From an uncultured Rikenellaceae bacterium (GTDB lineage: Bacteria; Bacteroidota; Bacteroidia; Bacteroidales; Rikenellaceae), in assembly GCA_947038135.1 (NCBI GenBank), contig CAMQVM010000075.1, positions 1 to 7,292 on the forward strand: a stretch of 7,292 bases of DNA, given 5' to 3'. The notes under the pieces were generated by a model, which saw only the letters and a list, made by a program, of their open reading frames with translations, was not told the DNA's origin and did no database searches. Below are positions 5,782-7,292 of the stretch, one piece after another. Position 1 is the first letter of the stretch. The number at the start of each line of letters is the position of its first letter. The position numbers and the translations under genes were made by a program.

Positions 5782-7292
5782 ATGGAATTAAAAAGGCTAA
5801 ATAAGTATATTAGCGAAACAGGAAAATGCTCTCGTAGAGATGCAGATGCCCTTATTGACAATGGAGATGTTACCATCAATGGTAAAATTGCATCATTAGG
5901 AAGTCAAGTAGAAGAGGGCGATAGCGTAAAGGTTAAAGGTAAGTTGTTAAGACCAGCGCTGCAACGAAAAAAGATATATATAGCTTTTAATAAGCCTCCA
6001 GGTATAACTTGTACTACTGATATTGCTGATAAAACTAATATCGTAGATTTTGTAAATCACCGTGAAAGAGTGTTTCATATCGGTAGGCTTGATAAACAGT
6101 CTGAAGGGTTGATATTTCTTACAAATGATGGCGATATAGTAAATAAGATACTTCGTGCTGGCAATAACCATGATAAAGAGTATATAGTGTCTGTCGATAA
6201 AGTTATTACAGATGAGTTTATTCAAACCATGAGCAGCGGGGTAGATATACTTGGTGTAACCACTAAGCCATGTAAGGTTCAGATGCTTAAGCCTTACTTG
6301 TTTAAAATAGTACTTACTCAGGGTCTTAATCGTCAAATTAGACGTATGTGTGAAGTGCTAGGTTATGGCGTAACAAAACTTAAAAGAGTTAGGATAATGA
6401 ATATGTCTATTACGGGTTTGATGCTCGGACAATGGAGATATTTTACAGATAAAGAGGTTGCAGCTCTTAATGCTTTAACAGTTGCAAGCGAAGGTACAGA
6501 CAACACAGATGCATCAGAGCCAAGAGCTTCAAGAGGTGCGTCATTTATTTCAAGAAGAGCAAAGATGAAAGCAAGAGATAACGACCGTTCTCAGGGCGGT
6601 GACAGAGATGATTCTAGAGATCGCTCGGGTTCAAATAATAGAAACGATGTTCGTGGTGGTGCTCGAGGTGATGCTCGTGATGATGCTCGTGATGTAGTGC
6701 GTGAGGACTCAAGAGGTGATTTAAATAATCGCTTTAGTAGAGATACTAGGGGACGTACTAATGATGATTCTCGTGATGATGTCCGTGACGATTCTCGTGA
6801 CGATGTTCGTGATGATTCTCGTGATGATTCAAATGATCGTTTTAATAGAGATTCACGCAGTAATGCAAAAGGCAATACAAAGGGTAGAGCTAAAGATTAC
6901 TTTAGAAAAGATACAAGAAGTGGCTCAAAGAGTGACTCTAGTGATGAATCAAATAATGAAGCGAAAGATGAGTATTCAGGTGATTCAAAAGGTATCGCAC
7001 AAGATATATGGGATGCAGCAAAGCAAGAAGCAATGGACTATGTAAAAACACGTGTAAGCCGAGATACTAGGGTAGATGATGATAGCTCAAGTGATAGCTT
7101 TGATGGCGATAATAGCGGACCAAGAAGTGATTCAAGACGTGGTTCAAAAAGAAACCTAAGTCAAGAGCCACGTGCAGACCGTTATACTGAAAGAGATACA
7201 CGAGGAGGTTCACGTGAAGATTCAAGAGATGGTTCACGAGGAGGTTCAAGCAGTTTCTCTGGCAGAGATTCACGAGGAGGTTCACGTGAAGA
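5782..7292 (+). CDS. rluF: 23S rRNA pseudouridine synthase RluF with a long R/D/S/G-rich C-terminal tail, 3' end outside window
   Basis: This frame stays open from the ATG at 5782 to the window end: 503 codons plus two bases, no stop. Residues 1-55 form an S4 RNA-binding domain. Residues about 64-232 are an RsuA/RluB/RluF-type pseudouridine synthase. The catalytic Asp is D104 in GRLDKQSEGL. RluF-like blocks are NKILRAGNNHDKEY (121-134), LTQGLNRQIRRMCE (178-191) and RVRIMNMSITG (202-212), which resemble E. coli RluF (remembered) more than RluB or RsuA. E. coli RluF makes pseudouridine 2604 in 23S rRNA, so that is the expected target. E. coli RluF is near 290 residues; here the domain is followed by at least 270 more, a probably disordered polyampholyte. 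By hand count residues 241-503 hold 48 Arg, 51 Asp, 43 Ser and 25 Gly, with no Cys or His. The same frame runs from the catalytic domain into the tail, so I see no frameshift. It is the last visible gene of the cluster, 7 bp after the aminopeptidase. Confidence 0.93.
   Translation, partial: MELKRLNKYISETGKCSRRDADALIDNGDVTINGKIASLGSQVEEGDSVKVKGKLLRPALQRKKIYIAFNKPPGITCTTDIADKTNIVDFVNHRERVFHIGRLDKQSEGLIFLTNDGDIVNKILRAGNNHDKEYIVSVDKVITDEFIQTMSSGVDILGVTTKPCKVQMLKPYLFKIVLTQGLNRQIRRMCEVLGYGVTKLKRVRIMNMSITGLMLGQWRYFTDKEVAALNALTVASEGTDNTDASEPRASRGASFISRRAKMKARDNDRSQGGDRDDSRDRSGSNNRNDVRGGARGDARDDARDVVREDSRGDLNNRFSRDTRGRTNDDSRDDVRDDSRDDVRDDSRDDSNDRFNRDSRSNAKGNTKGRAKDYFRKDTRSGSKSDSSDESNNEAKDEYSGDSKGIAQDIWDAAKQEAMDYVKTRVSRDTRVDDDSSSDSFDGDNSGPRSDSRRGSKRNLSQEPRADRYTERDTRGGSREDSRDGSRGGSSSFSGRDSRGGSRE
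6763..6831 (+). repeat. 12-bp tandem array encoding DD[S/V]R units in the RluF tail
   Basis: The unit GATGATTCTCGT, or its variant with GTT/GTC in place of TCT, repeats about 5.75 times in phase with codons, giving alternating DDSR and DDVR (residues 328-350). Copies differ mostly at third positions (GAT/GAC, GTT/GTC), so the array is not freshly made. A looser version, GATGCTCGT with an extra GAT, lies upstream at about 6670-6696. Codon-scale slippage is a likely origin and could change tail length between strains. Confidence 0.85.
7201..7292 (+). repeat. 36-bp repeat (RGGS units) at the right contig end
   Basis: CGAGGAGGTTCA occurs at 7201, 7237 and 7273, exactly 36 bp apart, and encodes RGGS each time (residues 474, 486 and 498). 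The first and third units agree further: 7192-7220 and 7264-7292 differ at one base over 29. The window stops inside the third unit, so more copies may follow. The encoded RGG motifs are of a kind often seen in RNA-binding disordered regions. Confidence 0.85.

Noticed and set aside
5947..6336. 129-codon minus-strand open frame
   Set aside because: It lies antisense to the conserved catalytic domain of RluF, which holds the GRLD and NRQIRRMCE motifs; no recognisable domain.
6763..6831. CRISPR-like array
   Set aside because: The 12-bp units are directly tandem, have no spacers, and stay in codon phase within a coding sequence.
6591..6875. Minus-strand open frame rich in Ser, Arg and Glu (SSRESSRTSS-type)
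   Set aside because: It is the antisense shadow of the low-complexity RluF tail, where GAT/CGT/TCT-type codons leave few stops on the other strand. It has no independent family features.
6761..7045. Plus-strand open frame in another phase, with many Met, Val and Ile, resembling a membrane protein
   Set aside because: It is the +1-phase reading of the GATGATTCTCGT repeat. The RluF frame continues through the same bases with better support.
7067..7285. Minus-strand open frame (NLLVNL-type repeats)
   Set aside because: Antisense reading of the R/G/S repeats at the end of the RluF tail; its periodicity follows the repeats.

Overview
The window looks like a piece of a Bacteroidota genome, probably Bacteroidales. 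It is AT-rich and most starts lack a good Shine-Dalgarno sequence. TAnnTTTG-type -7 boxes lie in the one sizeable intergenic gap. An alanyl-tRNA synthetase gene is divergent from M23 peptidase genes of the type that sits beside alaS in that phylum; this neighbourhood is recalled from general knowledge, not searched. The window reads like a whole short-read contig: the left end is sequencing adapter and the right end stops inside a repeat.

Layout. Bases 1-50 are an Illumina P7/TruSeq Read 2 adapter with an 8-base index, not genome. From 51 to 1932 on the minus strand is the N-terminal ~627 residues of AlaRS (alaS); the rest is lost at the adapter junction. A 152-bp AT-rich divergent spacer (1933-2084) carries candidate promoters for both directions. 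A four-gene plus-strand cluster follows: two consecutive membrane-anchored M23 metallopeptidases (2085-3050 and 3037-3969, overlapping by 14 bp), a three-domain Xaa-Pro aminopeptidase (3993-5774), and, after a 7-bp gap, an S4-domain pseudouridine synthase of the RluF type (5782 to the window end). The tight spacing suggests one transcript.

Function. The two M23 enzymes should sit in the inner membrane with periplasmic catalytic domains and cut peptidoglycan peptide crosslinks. The aminopeptidase is cytosolic and trims peptides with proline at position 2. The pseudouridine synthase modifies 23S rRNA. AlaRS and RluF both serve translation, but nothing in the sequence ties the whole cluster to one pathway.

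Most notable. The RluF-like protein does not end after its catalytic domain (about residue 232). It continues for at least 270 residues as an Arg/Asp/Ser/Gly polyampholyte, with a 12-bp tandem array, a recurring aromatic-RD[ST]R motif, RGG motifs and one isolated helix-like segment. I see no defence system, mobile element, CRISPR array or RNA gene. The tail is the best candidate for under-described biology; the adapter is the most important quality problem.
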